Below are positions 1 through 6,517 of a stretch of 10,485 nucleotides of DNA, piece after piece. The stretch is from Firmicutes bacterium CAG:646 (GTDB taxonomy: Bacteria > Bacillota > Clostridia > Lachnospirales > Lachnospiraceae). The stretch covers positions 13,869 to 24,353 of the forward strand of contig HF995385.1 of assembly GCA_000432335.1 (NCBI GenBank), written 5' to 3'. A program made the position numbers and the translations under genes. The notes under the pieces were generated by a model. That model did not search any database. It had not been told where the DNA came from and saw only the letters and a program-made list of their open reading frames with translations. Numbering within the stretch: position 1 is the stretch's first letter; each line of letters begins with the position of its first letter.

Positions 1-1574
1 TGGAAAAAGCCCCTGTCTGGTGCAGCGTAGATCTCAGAGACGGTAATCAGGCATTGGTTATTCCCATGAGTCTGGAGCAGAAGATAGAATTTTTTAAACT
101 GTTGGTGAAAATAGGATTTAAAGAAATCGAAGTGGGATTTCCCGCGGCCTCTGAGACAGAATACGATTTTTTGCGCGCGTTGATCGAACAGAATCTGATT
201 CCTGAAGATGTGACGATTCAGGTATTGACACAGGCAAGAGAGCACATTATTCGGAAAACTTTCGAGGCGGTAAAAGGCGCTCCCAAGGCGATCATTCATG
301 TATATAATTCTACATCGGTCAGTCAGAGAGAACAGGTATTCCGAAAATCAAAAGAAGAAATTTTGCAGATTGCGGTGGAAGGAGCAGCGCTTCTGAAAAA
401 ACTGGCAGATGAGACAGAAGGAAATTTTATGTTTGAATACAGTCCGGAAAGCTTTACGGGAACAGAACCGGAATACGCTCTGGAAGTGTGCAATGCAGTT
501 TTGGATGTATGGAAACCTACAGCGGAACAGAAGGCAATTATTAATCTGCCGGTAACTGTGGAACATTCGATGCCTCACGTGTACGCCAGTCAGGTAGAAT
601 ATATGTGTGACAATCTGAAGTACAGAGAAAATGTAATAGTGTCTCTGCATCCTCATAACGACCGGGGCTGTGGAGTGGCAGATTCGGAAATGGGACTTTT
701 GGCAGGGGCAGACCGTATTGAGGGAACACTTTTTGGCAATGGAGAGCGTACCGGAAATGTGGATATTATTACATTGGCAATGAATATGTATGCGCAGGGA
801 GTAGACCCGAAACTGGATTTTTCAGATATGCCGGATATTTGTGAAAAATATGAAAAGTATACAGGAATGAAAGTTGACGAGAGAAGTCCTTATAGCGGCG
901 CACTGGTGTTTGCGGCATTTTCCGGTTCTCATCAGGATGCCATTGCCAAAGGGATGAAGTGGATTGAAGAAAAAGCGCCCGATCGATGGACGGTTCCTTA
1001 CCTTCCGATCGACCCGCAGGATGTGGGAAGAAATTATGATGCGGATGTGATCCGTATTAACAGCCAGTCTGGAAAAGGCGGTGTGGGCTATATTTTAGAG
1101 ACAAAATTTGGATTGAATCTGCCTGCTAAAATGCGGGAAGCTATGGGATATGCAGCCAAAGCAGTGTCAGATCATACCCATAAAGAATTGCTTCCGGAAG
1201 AAATTTTTGAATTGTTTAAGGCTACGTTCGAGAATGTCAGAAAGCCTTACAGCATACAGAAAGTACATTTTCAACAGGAGGGGAATATCACCACGCAGGT
1301 AACTTCTTCCTGCAATGGACGAGAGATCACGACCCAGGCAGAAGGCAATGGACGTTTGAATGCAGTCAGCAATGCATTGAAAAAAGCATACAATTTACAG
1401 TATGATCTGGTGACTTATCAGGAACATGCGCTGGAGCAGAGTTCCAGTTCCAAGGCGATTGCGTATGTGGGAATCCGCAAGCCGGATGGTTCTCTTTCCT
1501 GGGGGGCAGGTGTGGATAATGATATCATCAAGGCCTCGATTGACGCATTGGTAACGGCTATTAATAACAGATAA
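1..1574 (+). CDS. leuA: 2-isopropylmalate synthase, long yeast-type form (5' end missing)
   Basis: Catalyses the first committed step of leucine synthesis: acetyl-CoA plus 2-oxoisovalerate gives 2-isopropylmalate, in the cytosol. The frame is open from base 3 with no start before the window edge, leaving 523 residues; family members of this type run about 550-560, so roughly 30 N-terminal residues are missing. The TTG at 54 is an internal leucine codon, because clear family sequence (PVWCSVDLRDGNQ) precedes it. Visible motifs are LRDGNQ, whose Asp is a metal ligand; HPHNDRG at 648-668, whose two His are metal ligands; and GNGERTGN at about 738-761. From about 1206 a C-terminal region resembles the LeuA allosteric domain that binds leucine for feedback inhibition. 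No other leu genes follow, and I saw no clear terminator after the stop. Identity is very secure; assignment to the long subtype is by recognition of its sequence. Confidence 0.96.
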   Translation, partial: EKAPVWCSVDLRDGNQALVIPMSLEQKIEFFKLLVKIGFKEIEVGFPAASETEYDFLRALIEQNLIPEDVTIQVLTQAREHIIRKTFEAVKGAPKAIIHVYNSTSVSQREQVFRKSKEEILQIAVEGAALLKKLADETEGNFMFEYSPESFTGTEPEYALEVCNAVLDVWKPTAEQKAIINLPVTVEHSMPHVYASQVEYMCDNLKYRENVIVSLHPHNDRGCGVADSEMGLLAGADRIEGTLFGNGERTGNVDIITLAMNMYAQGVDPKLDFSDMPDICEKYEKYTGMKVDERSPYSGALVFAAFSGSHQDAIAKGMKWIEEKAPDRWTVPYLPIDPQDVGRNYDADVIRINSQSGKGGVGYILETKFGLNLPAKMREAMGYAAKAVSDHTHKELLPEEIFELFKATFENVRKPYSIQKVHFQQEGNITTQVTSSCNGREITTQAEGNGRLNAVSNALKKAYNLQYDLVTYQEHALEQSSSSKAIAYVGIRKPDGSLSWGAGVDNDIIKASIDALVTAINNR

Positions 1575-1709
1575 TTACAGGAAAAATATTGTAACATTTT
1601 CACAAAGTATTTTTTGGGAAAAGTGGGTAATGAAGCACCAATTTTTCGACATTTTAAATGAAAAAGTGGGGGAAGATTCGTAAAATAAGTCAAAAATGTG
1701 GTGGTTCTA

Positions 1710-1738
1710 TTGACTTTAGTATCGGATGTCTCTATAAT
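1710..1738 (+). promoter_or_regulatory. Vegetative-type promoter for the SleB-like gene
   Basis: TTGACT (1710-1715) and TATAAT (1733-1738) are separated by 17 bp, a near-perfect housekeeping sigma factor promoter. Transcription would start near 1745, giving a leader of about 65 nt before the ATG at 1811. The match points to vegetative expression rather than a sporulation sigma factor. The rest of the leuA-to-hydrolase gap (1575-1709) is A+T-rich and shows no other element I can support. Confidence 0.8.
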
Positions 1739-1810
1739 CCCTATCAGATAACTTGTTACAAAAGTATGAACGGAAATGACGGATAACCGGATGAGGAAAA
1801 GAGACAGAAG

Positions 1811-2656
1811 ATGGATAAACTGAGAAAAGCATGGAATTCTTTCCGGGTTTTATTTGGCCGGATGGTAAAAGAACATCATCGGGTATGTATAGCAGCAGCG
1901 GCAGGGACAGCAGTTGTTCTTGCGGGCGCTGGTGTTACGATGGCTGTGCAGAAGGTGCAGGAAAACGGTGTGTCGACAGTTTCTGCGGAAGGGCAAGACC
2001 GGCATTCCCAGGATCGGGAAGATTCTCCAGATGATGAAGAAGACCCTGCCAGGCAGATCCCCTGTGGGTATGCAGGGGTGATAGAAGGAGTTCTTTCCAC
2101 GAAGGGACTGACAAAAAGTTACCGGGCGGTGGGAACGAGCTGTGAGGTAGTACTGGTGGGGCAGAGGATGATCGCTACAGAGGTGGTATCAAAGCTGGAT
2201 GTGGGTTCCCGTTTGATTCAGACGTTTCATGAACTGGATAATCAATCCTGGGAAATGGCGGAAAATACCAGAATGTCCGACAAAGATTATGAAAATCTTC
2301 TGGCAATCGTGGAAGCAGAAGCAGGAGGCGAAGATGTAGAGGGCAGGATTATGGTGGCAAATGTGATCTTGAATCGAGTAGCTGACGATGAATTTCCGAA
2401 TGACGTGACCTCAGTAATCTGGGAACGGGCGGGAGGAAGCCCTCAGTTTTCCCCTACCGCAGATGGAAGGATTTATAACGTGGAGATTTCAGATACCACA
2501 CGGGAGGCTGTAAATCGGGCGATTGACGGTGAGGATTTATCTCAGGGAGCATTGTATTTTATTGCCAGAGATCAGGCAGATCAGGATAATGTAACATGGT
2601 TTGACAAGGAGCTTACATTTCTTTTTCAACATGGGGAACATAGTTTTTATGAATAA
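1811..2656 (+). CDS. Membrane-anchored SleB-family cell wall hydrolase
   Basis: 281 residues. A basic N-terminus is followed by a hydrophobic segment at about 26-46 (signal anchor), then an acidic linker at about 60-82, a middle region at 83-150 that I do not recognise, and a C-terminal hydrolase domain at about 158-281. That domain matches the SleB/CwlJ family (Hydrolase_2): IVEAEAGGE at 166-174 aligns with the family's E-A-x-G-E motif, putting the likely catalytic Glu at 170. It continues into EGRIMVANVILNR and ends in GEHSFYE. Family members cleave peptidoglycan; SleB itself is a lytic transglycosylase acting on spore cortex. The anchor and vegetative promoter suggest action at the outer face of the membrane in growing cells, possibly not in germination; this is inference. 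The ATG at 1811 is the first good start, with GAGGA at 1793-1797 somewhat far upstream. It is not necessarily the sleB orthologue, so no symbol is given. Confidence 0.88.
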   Translation: MDKLRKAWNSFRVLFGRMVKEHHRVCIAAAAGTAVVLAGAGVTMAVQKVQENGVSTVSAEGQDRHSQDREDSPDDEEDPARQIPCGYAGVIEGVLSTKGLTKSYRAVGTSCEVVLVGQRMIATEVVSKLDVGSRLIQTFHELDNQSWEMAENTRMSDKDYENLLAIVEAEAGGEDVEGRIMVANVILNRVADDEFPNDVTSVIWERAGGSPQFSPTADGRIYNVEISDTTREAVNRAIDGEDLSQGALYFIARDQADQDNVTWFDKELTFLFQHGEHSFYE

Positions 2657-2681
2657 GATTCTGTTTTTTAAGGGGTTTTCA

Positions 2682-2710
2682 TTGCCAGAAAAAGGGAGCT
2701 GTGCTATAAT
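2682..2710 (+). promoter_or_regulatory. Promoter for thrC
   Basis: TTGCCA (2682-2687) and TATAAT (2705-2710) lie 17 bp apart, 26 nt after the stop of the upstream hydrolase gene. The predicted start near 2717 leaves a leader of about 78 nt before the chosen thrC start. I saw no T-box or other leader structure in it. Confidence 0.75.
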
Positions 2711-2794
2711 CAGTTACTGTGGTGATTTACTTTGTAGAAGTGCGGTTTAGAAGCAGAGAACCCTTAGATGAAGCAGAAAAGGAGAGAAAACGGG

Positions 2795-4285
2795 ATGGAA
2801 GTATTATACAGAAGTACCAGAGGAAATCAAACTCCAGTGACAGCGTCTTGCGCTATTTTAAAAGGACTGTCAGAAGACGGCGGTCTTTATGTGCCAGATC
2901 GGATACCAAGATTAGATATTACGACGAAAGAGCTGGCAGAGATGTCCTATCAGGAAGTTGCCTATCATGTTATGAGCCGTTTCCTGACAGACTTTACGGA
3001 AGAAGAGCTGAAAGATTGTATTGCGCGGGCTTATGATGATAAGTTTGATACGGATGTGATCGCGCCGCTGGCGAAAGCGGACGGAGCTTATTTTCTGGAA
3101 CTGTTTCACGGGGCAACGATTGCTTTTAAGGATATGGCGTTGTCTATACTGCCGCATCTTCTGACTACTGCGGCAAGAAAGAATCAGGTGAAGAATGATA
3201 TTGTTATTCTTACGGCAACCTCCGGAGATACAGGAAAAGCTGCAATGGCAGGATTTGCCGATGTGCCGGGGACAAAGATCATTGTATTTTATCCAAAAGA
3301 TGGAGTGAGTCCTATTCAGGAAAGACAGATGGTAACGCAGAAGGGGAAGAATACTTATGTAGTTGCCATTCATGGGAATTTTGATGATGCACAGACGGGA
3401 GTAAAGAAGATTTTTGGAGACAGTGAGATAAAACAGGAGCTTTCTAAGGCGGGTTATCAGTTTTCTTCAGCGAACTCCATTAATATCGGTCGTCTGGTGC
3501 CTCAGATCGTATATTATGTTTATGCATATGCGCAGTTATATAAGCATGGACAGATCAATGAAGGTGAAAAAATGAATATTGTTGTTCCTACGGGGAACTT
3601 TGGAAATATTTTAGCTGCATTTTATGCTAAAAATATGGGACTTCCCGTTGAAAAACTGATCTGTGCTTCGAATGATAATAAAGTGTTATATGATTTCTTT
3701 TCCACAGGAACATATGACAAAAACCGGGAATTTCTTTTGACCACTTCTCCATCCATGGACATTTTGGTTTCCAGCAATCTGGAACGACTGATTTACCGCA
3801 TTGCCGGCAATGATCCGGAAAAGACCAGCGAACTGATGAAAGCGCTGACGGTGAACGGAAGGTATCAGATTACGGAGGAGATGAAGAAAGAACTGGATGA
3901 TTTTTATGGAAATTATGCCAGTGAAGAGGAGACCGCAGAAACGATTCGAAGAATTTATGAGGAATGCGGCTATGTGATTGATACGCATACGGCTGTTGCA
4001 GCTTCTGTCTATGATAAGTACAGAAAAGAAACCGGTGATGAGACAAAAACAATCATTGCTTCTACTGCCAGTCCATACAAGTTTACCCGCAGTGTCATGG
4101 AGGCGATTGACCGGGGAAAATATGCAGCTATGGATGATTTTGCGCTGATCGATGCATTGGAGGAAGTGTCTCAGGTTTCTGTTCCTCGGGCGGTAAAAGA
4201 ACTGAAAGATGCTCCGGTTCTTCATGATACAACGGTGGAAGCGGACGAGATGTCAGAAATTGTAAAGAAGATTCTTGGAGTTTGA
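2795..4285 (+). CDS. thrC: Threonine synthase
   Basis: PLP enzyme that converts O-phospho-L-homoserine to threonine and phosphate, the last step of threonine synthesis. The 496-residue length is typical of the long bacterial/fungal type. The N-terminal Thr_synth_N region opens with a YRSTRG motif. HGATIAFKDMAL at about 105-116 carries the PLP-binding lysine (K112); TATSGDTGKAA follows, and PTGNFGN is the glycine/asparagine loop that holds the cofactor phosphate. I chose the ATG at 2795 over the in-frame ATG at 2768 because AGGAG at 2780-2784 sits 10 nt before it, whereas 2768 has no ribosome binding site, and family proteins begin at about MxxxYRSTRG. It has its own promoter. No clear terminator separates it from the 6S RNA promoter that follows. 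Other threonine pathway genes are not in the window. Confidence 0.97.
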   Translation: MEVLYRSTRGNQTPVTASCAILKGLSEDGGLYVPDRIPRLDITTKELAEMSYQEVAYHVMSRFLTDFTEEELKDCIARAYDDKFDTDVIAPLAKADGAYFLELFHGATIAFKDMALSILPHLLTTAARKNQVKNDIVILTATSGDTGKAAMAGFADVPGTKIIVFYPKDGVSPIQERQMVTQKGKNTYVVAIHGNFDDAQTGVKKIFGDSEIKQELSKAGYQFSSANSINIGRLVPQIVYYVYAYAQLYKHGQINEGEKMNIVVPTGNFGNILAAFYAKNMGLPVEKLICASNDNKVLYDFFSTGTYDKNREFLLTTSPSMDILVSSNLERLIYRIAGNDPEKTSELMKALTVNGRYQITEEMKKELDDFYGNYASEEETAETIRRIYEECGYVIDTHTAVAASVYDKYRKETGDETKTIIASTASPYKFTRSVMEAIDRGKYAAMDDFALIDALEEVSQVSVPRAVKELKDAPVLHDTTVEADEMSEIVKKILGV

Positions 4286-4310
4286 TTTGTAAAAAGTTCC
4301 TACATTAATC

Positions 4311-4339
4311 TTGAATTTATGTAAAAACTAATGTATAAT
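4311..4339 (+). promoter_or_regulatory. Promoter for the 6S RNA
   Basis: TTGAAT (4311-4316) and TATAAT (4334-4339) are 17 bp apart. The predicted start is about 4346, just before the 6S RNA body. A perfect 7-bp inverted repeat (TACATTA 4301-4307, TAATGTA 4329-4335) flanks the -35 box and runs into the -10 box. Confidence 0.8.
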
Positions 4340-4345
4340 AAGCCT

Positions 4346-4545
4346 AAAGAAAAGGCAAGTATCCTGGGATGTGCGATACCCCCTTATTTTTGAACCTACA
4401 TTTACGTTTATGGGATTCCTATATTGTTGATCGGATGTCAAGCCGTCATTACGCAGCGGAAGGCAGAAGAGAAATTGCGGTCGCCCACCTAGCAGTCGCT
4501 AGGCGTCAAAAAAAGGGAAACGGCATTCTGGGACTACGAAAGATA
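4346..4545 (+). ncRNA. ssrS: 6S RNA
   Basis: 6S RNA mimics an open promoter and binds the housekeeping RNA polymerase holoenzyme, reducing transcription in stationary phase. The gene has a strong promoter and no plausible protein. The ends form a long closing stem: 4362-4372 pairs continuously with 4523-4533 over 11 bp including G-U pairs, and 4359-4361 pairs with 4535-4537. The 5' segment (CCTGGGATGTGCGATACC) and 3' segment (GGGAAACGGCATTCTGGGAC) resemble the two ends of E. coli 6S RNA (CUGAGAUGUUCGC and GGCAUCUCGGAGA), and TTTTTGAACCTACATTT resembles its internal CCUGAGCCGAUAUUUCA. A small perfect hairpin (CCTAGC 4488-4493, GCTAGG 4498-4503, 4-nt loop) sits on the 3' side of the interior, where bacterial 6S RNAs often have one. 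The length of about 190-200 nt fits. Exact ends are estimates. A 71-codon frame across it (4369-4584) is not considered real. Confidence 0.88.
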
Positions 4546-4547
4546 AA

Positions 4548-4575
4548 AAAGAGAGTCATGTATATGACTCTCTTT
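4548..4575 (+). terminator. Terminator-like hairpin after the 6S RNA
   Basis: A perfect 12-bp stem (AAAGAGAGTCAT 4548-4559, ATGACTCTCTTT 4564-4575) closes a 4-nt loop. The T-run is only the TTT ending the 3' arm, followed by CATGATT, so termination may be leaky. An A-run before it (4545-4550) would extend a U-tract on the opposite strand, although no + or - strand gene needs it there. Confidence 0.7.
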
Positions 4576-4595
4576 CATGATTAAGGGAGGTTTTT

Positions 4596-5642
4596 ATGAG
4601 TGTAGAAAGACAGGAATTTGGAAAAACAAAAGAGGGACAGAAGATTACGCTTTTTACTGTGACGAATGAACAGGGGATGGTCATGAAGGTGACAGATTTT
4701 GGAGCTATTCTGGTGAGTGTTCTTGTGAAAGACAAAGATGGGGAGTATAAAGATGTCGTACTGGGGTATGAACAGGGAGAAGATTATCAGGTGAATGCGC
4801 CCCATTTTGGTTCTACGATTGGAAGAAATGGCAATCGTATTGATCAGGCATCATTTGTATTAAATGGAAAAAAGGTACAGCTTACACCGAATGAGAACGG
4901 GAATAATCTTCACAGCGGACCGGACGGTTTTGAATTTATGATGTGGGATGCTGAGCCTTTGGAGTGTGGTGTAGCGTTTCATCGTGTAAGCCCGGATGGG
5001 GAACAGGGTTTTCCGGGAGTATTTGATATTACAGTGACTTATACGCTGACGGAGGATAACAGTATTGATATTCACTATGAGGGTACCTGCGATCAGGATA
5101 CAGTGGCAAATATGACAAATCACAGCTATTTCAATCTGGGTGGCGATGATTCAGGTCTGATTTATAACCATGTGCTTCAGCTTCACGCATCCAATTATAC
5201 GCCGGTGATTGATTCAAAATCTATTCCTACGGGAGAGATTGCACCAGTGGAAGGAACGCCGATGGACTTTACAAAGGCAAAAGAGATCGGAAAAGAAATC
5301 GATGCAGATTTTGAGCAGTTGAAGCTCACCGGTGGATATGATCACAATTTTGTTTTGGATAAAGAAGAGGGCAAGATGGATTGGATGGCAAAGGTTATTT
5401 GTCCTCAGACGGGTATTTCTATGGAAGCTTTTACAGACTGTCCGGCAGTTCAGTTTTATACCGGCAATTTTATTGAGAATGAAAAGGGTAAAAACGGCGT
5501 TATCTATAAGAAACGCAATGGATTCTGTCTGGAATCACAATATTGTCCCAATGCGGTAAATGATCCTCATTTTGCAAAACCGTTTTTGAAAGCGGGAGAA
5601 AAATATGATACCAGAACAGTTTTTCGCTTTGTAGTTGAATAA
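4596..5642 (+). CDS. galM: Aldose 1-epimerase (mutarotase)
   Basis: Interconverts the alpha and beta anomers of glucose and galactose, feeding beta-galactose from lactose cleavage into the Leloir pathway; cytosolic. At 348 residues it has the usual length. Family motifs appear in order: GRNGNRI at about 76-82, NLHSG (His106), NHSYFNLGG (His176), GYDHNFVL (Asp249) and CLESQYCPNAVN (Glu313). The four residues fall at nearly the spacing of the catalytic and substrate-binding set in Lactococcus GalM (His96, His170, Asp243, Glu304), with Glu as base and the second His as acid. The start is firm: AAGGGAGG at 4583-4590 precedes the ATG by 5 nt. No other gal gene is nearby. It begins 20 nt after the 6S hairpin, leaving no room for its own promoter, so expression probably relies on read-through. 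It is probably co-transcribed with the two membrane-protein genes downstream. Confidence 0.96.
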   Translation: MSVERQEFGKTKEGQKITLFTVTNEQGMVMKVTDFGAILVSVLVKDKDGEYKDVVLGYEQGEDYQVNAPHFGSTIGRNGNRIDQASFVLNGKKVQLTPNENGNNLHSGPDGFEFMMWDAEPLECGVAFHRVSPDGEQGFPGVFDITVTYTLTEDNSIDIHYEGTCDQDTVANMTNHSYFNLGGDDSGLIYNHVLQLHASNYTPVIDSKSIPTGEIAPVEGTPMDFTKAKEIGKEIDADFEQLKLTGGYDHNFVLDKEEGKMDWMAKVICPQTGISMEAFTDCPAVQFYTGNFIENEKGKNGVIYKKRNGFCLESQYCPNAVNDPHFAKPFLKAGEKYDTRTVFRFVVE

Positions 5643-5684
5643 AGAAAACAATTACGGCGCTGTTTTAGCGAGGAATATGTATCT

Positions 5685-6464
5685 ATGGAAATAGAAAAAG
5701 CATGGCTGTCTACAGAAACCGGAAAGAAAAGCCGCTATGGGTATCGGACAATCGGCGGTATTTTAGGAATTGTTTTGCTGATGGTTCTTTTGCTTTTGGG
5801 AGGAACTTTCCTTTCTCGGTCTTTGGGAATTGATAAAAAAGTATGTTCACTGATTTTGTTGTTTGCTGTCAGTGTTTTAGGGATAGGGCTTGTTGCTCTC
5901 ATGAGCCGACGGGCAATTCAGGATGCTACGATTTTTTTTCTGACAGAAAATAACCGATTATGGGTTATGGATGCTCGCAATCTTTCTAAGCATGGGGATG
6001 GTTTTCTTGGCTTTGCAGTTAGTGCGATGGAGACACAGGCGTTTTTGCGTAAACAAGTTCATCAGTCCTTTGTACCTGATCGTGCAGATGAGATCCTGAA
6101 GGTACTGGGGATCAAAGAAAATCACAATCATTACGCTGTTCGATGTCAGGTGCGTCATCCTGATAAGAGCGTGACCCGGTGTACTTGTTTTCTGATTAAG
6201 GGAATACCGGAGGAGGAGCAGTTACTGCGAGAGTTTGCGCGCAGAAGAACCTGGGAGAATATGCTGGAGGTAGCACCGAATCGGAAACCGCTCTATATTT
6301 TGCTGAGTGGAATGGCTTTTGCCGTTTGTGTGCTTGTGTGTGTGTTGAGTCATCCGGCGATTGCAGTGTTGTCTGATGAGATTTATTTTCCTTGTATGGG
6401 TGCTGCTTTTGTGGCGTTTTGTTTCCTGTTCTATTTTATTATTCGTCAACATCGCGGAGAATGA
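5685..6464 (+). CDS. Uncharacterised four-pass membrane protein
   Basis: I do not recognise this 259-residue protein. It has two hydrophobic pairs: segments at about 23-43 and 53-73, then a soluble central region at about 77-200, then segments at about 203-221 and 235-253. Positive residues before the first segment (KKSRYGYR), between pairs (MSRRA, FARRR) and at the C-terminus (RQHRGE) suggest that both ends and the central domain are cytoplasmic. The central part mixes strand-like stretches (ATIFFLTENNRLWVMDARNL, YAVRCQVRHPD, TRCTCFLIKG) with a helix rich in Glu and Arg; it shows no catalytic motif I know. GAGGAA at 5670-5675 sits 9 nt before the ATG. It starts 42 nt after galM with no promoter seen, so it is likely in the galM operon. 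The coding frame is open and well supplied with family-like membrane topology, so it is very probably a real gene, function unknown. Confidence 0.85.
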   Translation: MEIEKAWLSTETGKKSRYGYRTIGGILGIVLLMVLLLLGGTFLSRSLGIDKKVCSLILLFAVSVLGIGLVALMSRRAIQDATIFFLTENNRLWVMDARNLSKHGDGFLGFAVSAMETQAFLRKQVHQSFVPDRADEILKVLGIKENHNHYAVRCQVRHPDKSVTRCTCFLIKGIPEEEQLLREFARRRTWENMLEVAPNRKPLYILLSGMAFAVCVLVCVLSHPAIAVLSDEIYFPCMGAAFVAFCFLFYFIIRQHRGE

Positions 6465-6517
6465 GTATGCTGGAATTTTCTATGTGCGGAAGCAGTGATT
6501 TTACAGGAGAATAAAAG

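Noticed and set aside
348..656. Open frame of 102 codons on the minus strand inside leuA
   Set aside because: Lies wholly over an unmistakable leuA reading frame, has a low-complexity composition and no ribosome binding site that I could support.
1618..1670. Possible terminator after leuA, around the CATTTTAAATG palindrome with T- and A-rich flanks
   Set aside because: The stem is very short and A+T only, needs a bulge, and has no T-run after it.
2768..2794. Earlier in-frame ATG for thrC, giving nine extra residues
   Set aside because: No ribosome binding site before it, while the ATG at 2795 has AGGAG at suitable spacing and matches the family's N-terminus.
2719..3036. Open frame of 105 codons overlapping the start of thrC in another frame
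   Set aside because: Arginine-rich shadow translation of thrC, which is certain in its own frame.
4369..4584. Open frame of 71 codons on the plus strand between thrC and galM
   Set aside because: It covers the 6S RNA and most of the downstream hairpin, has no ribosome binding site and the product resembles nothing; RNA structure explains the sequence better.
5655..5673. Small hairpin CGCT-GTTTT-AGCG after galM
   Set aside because: Only four pairs and no T-run; it also abuts the ribosome binding site of the next gene, so I cannot call it a terminator or a regulatory site.
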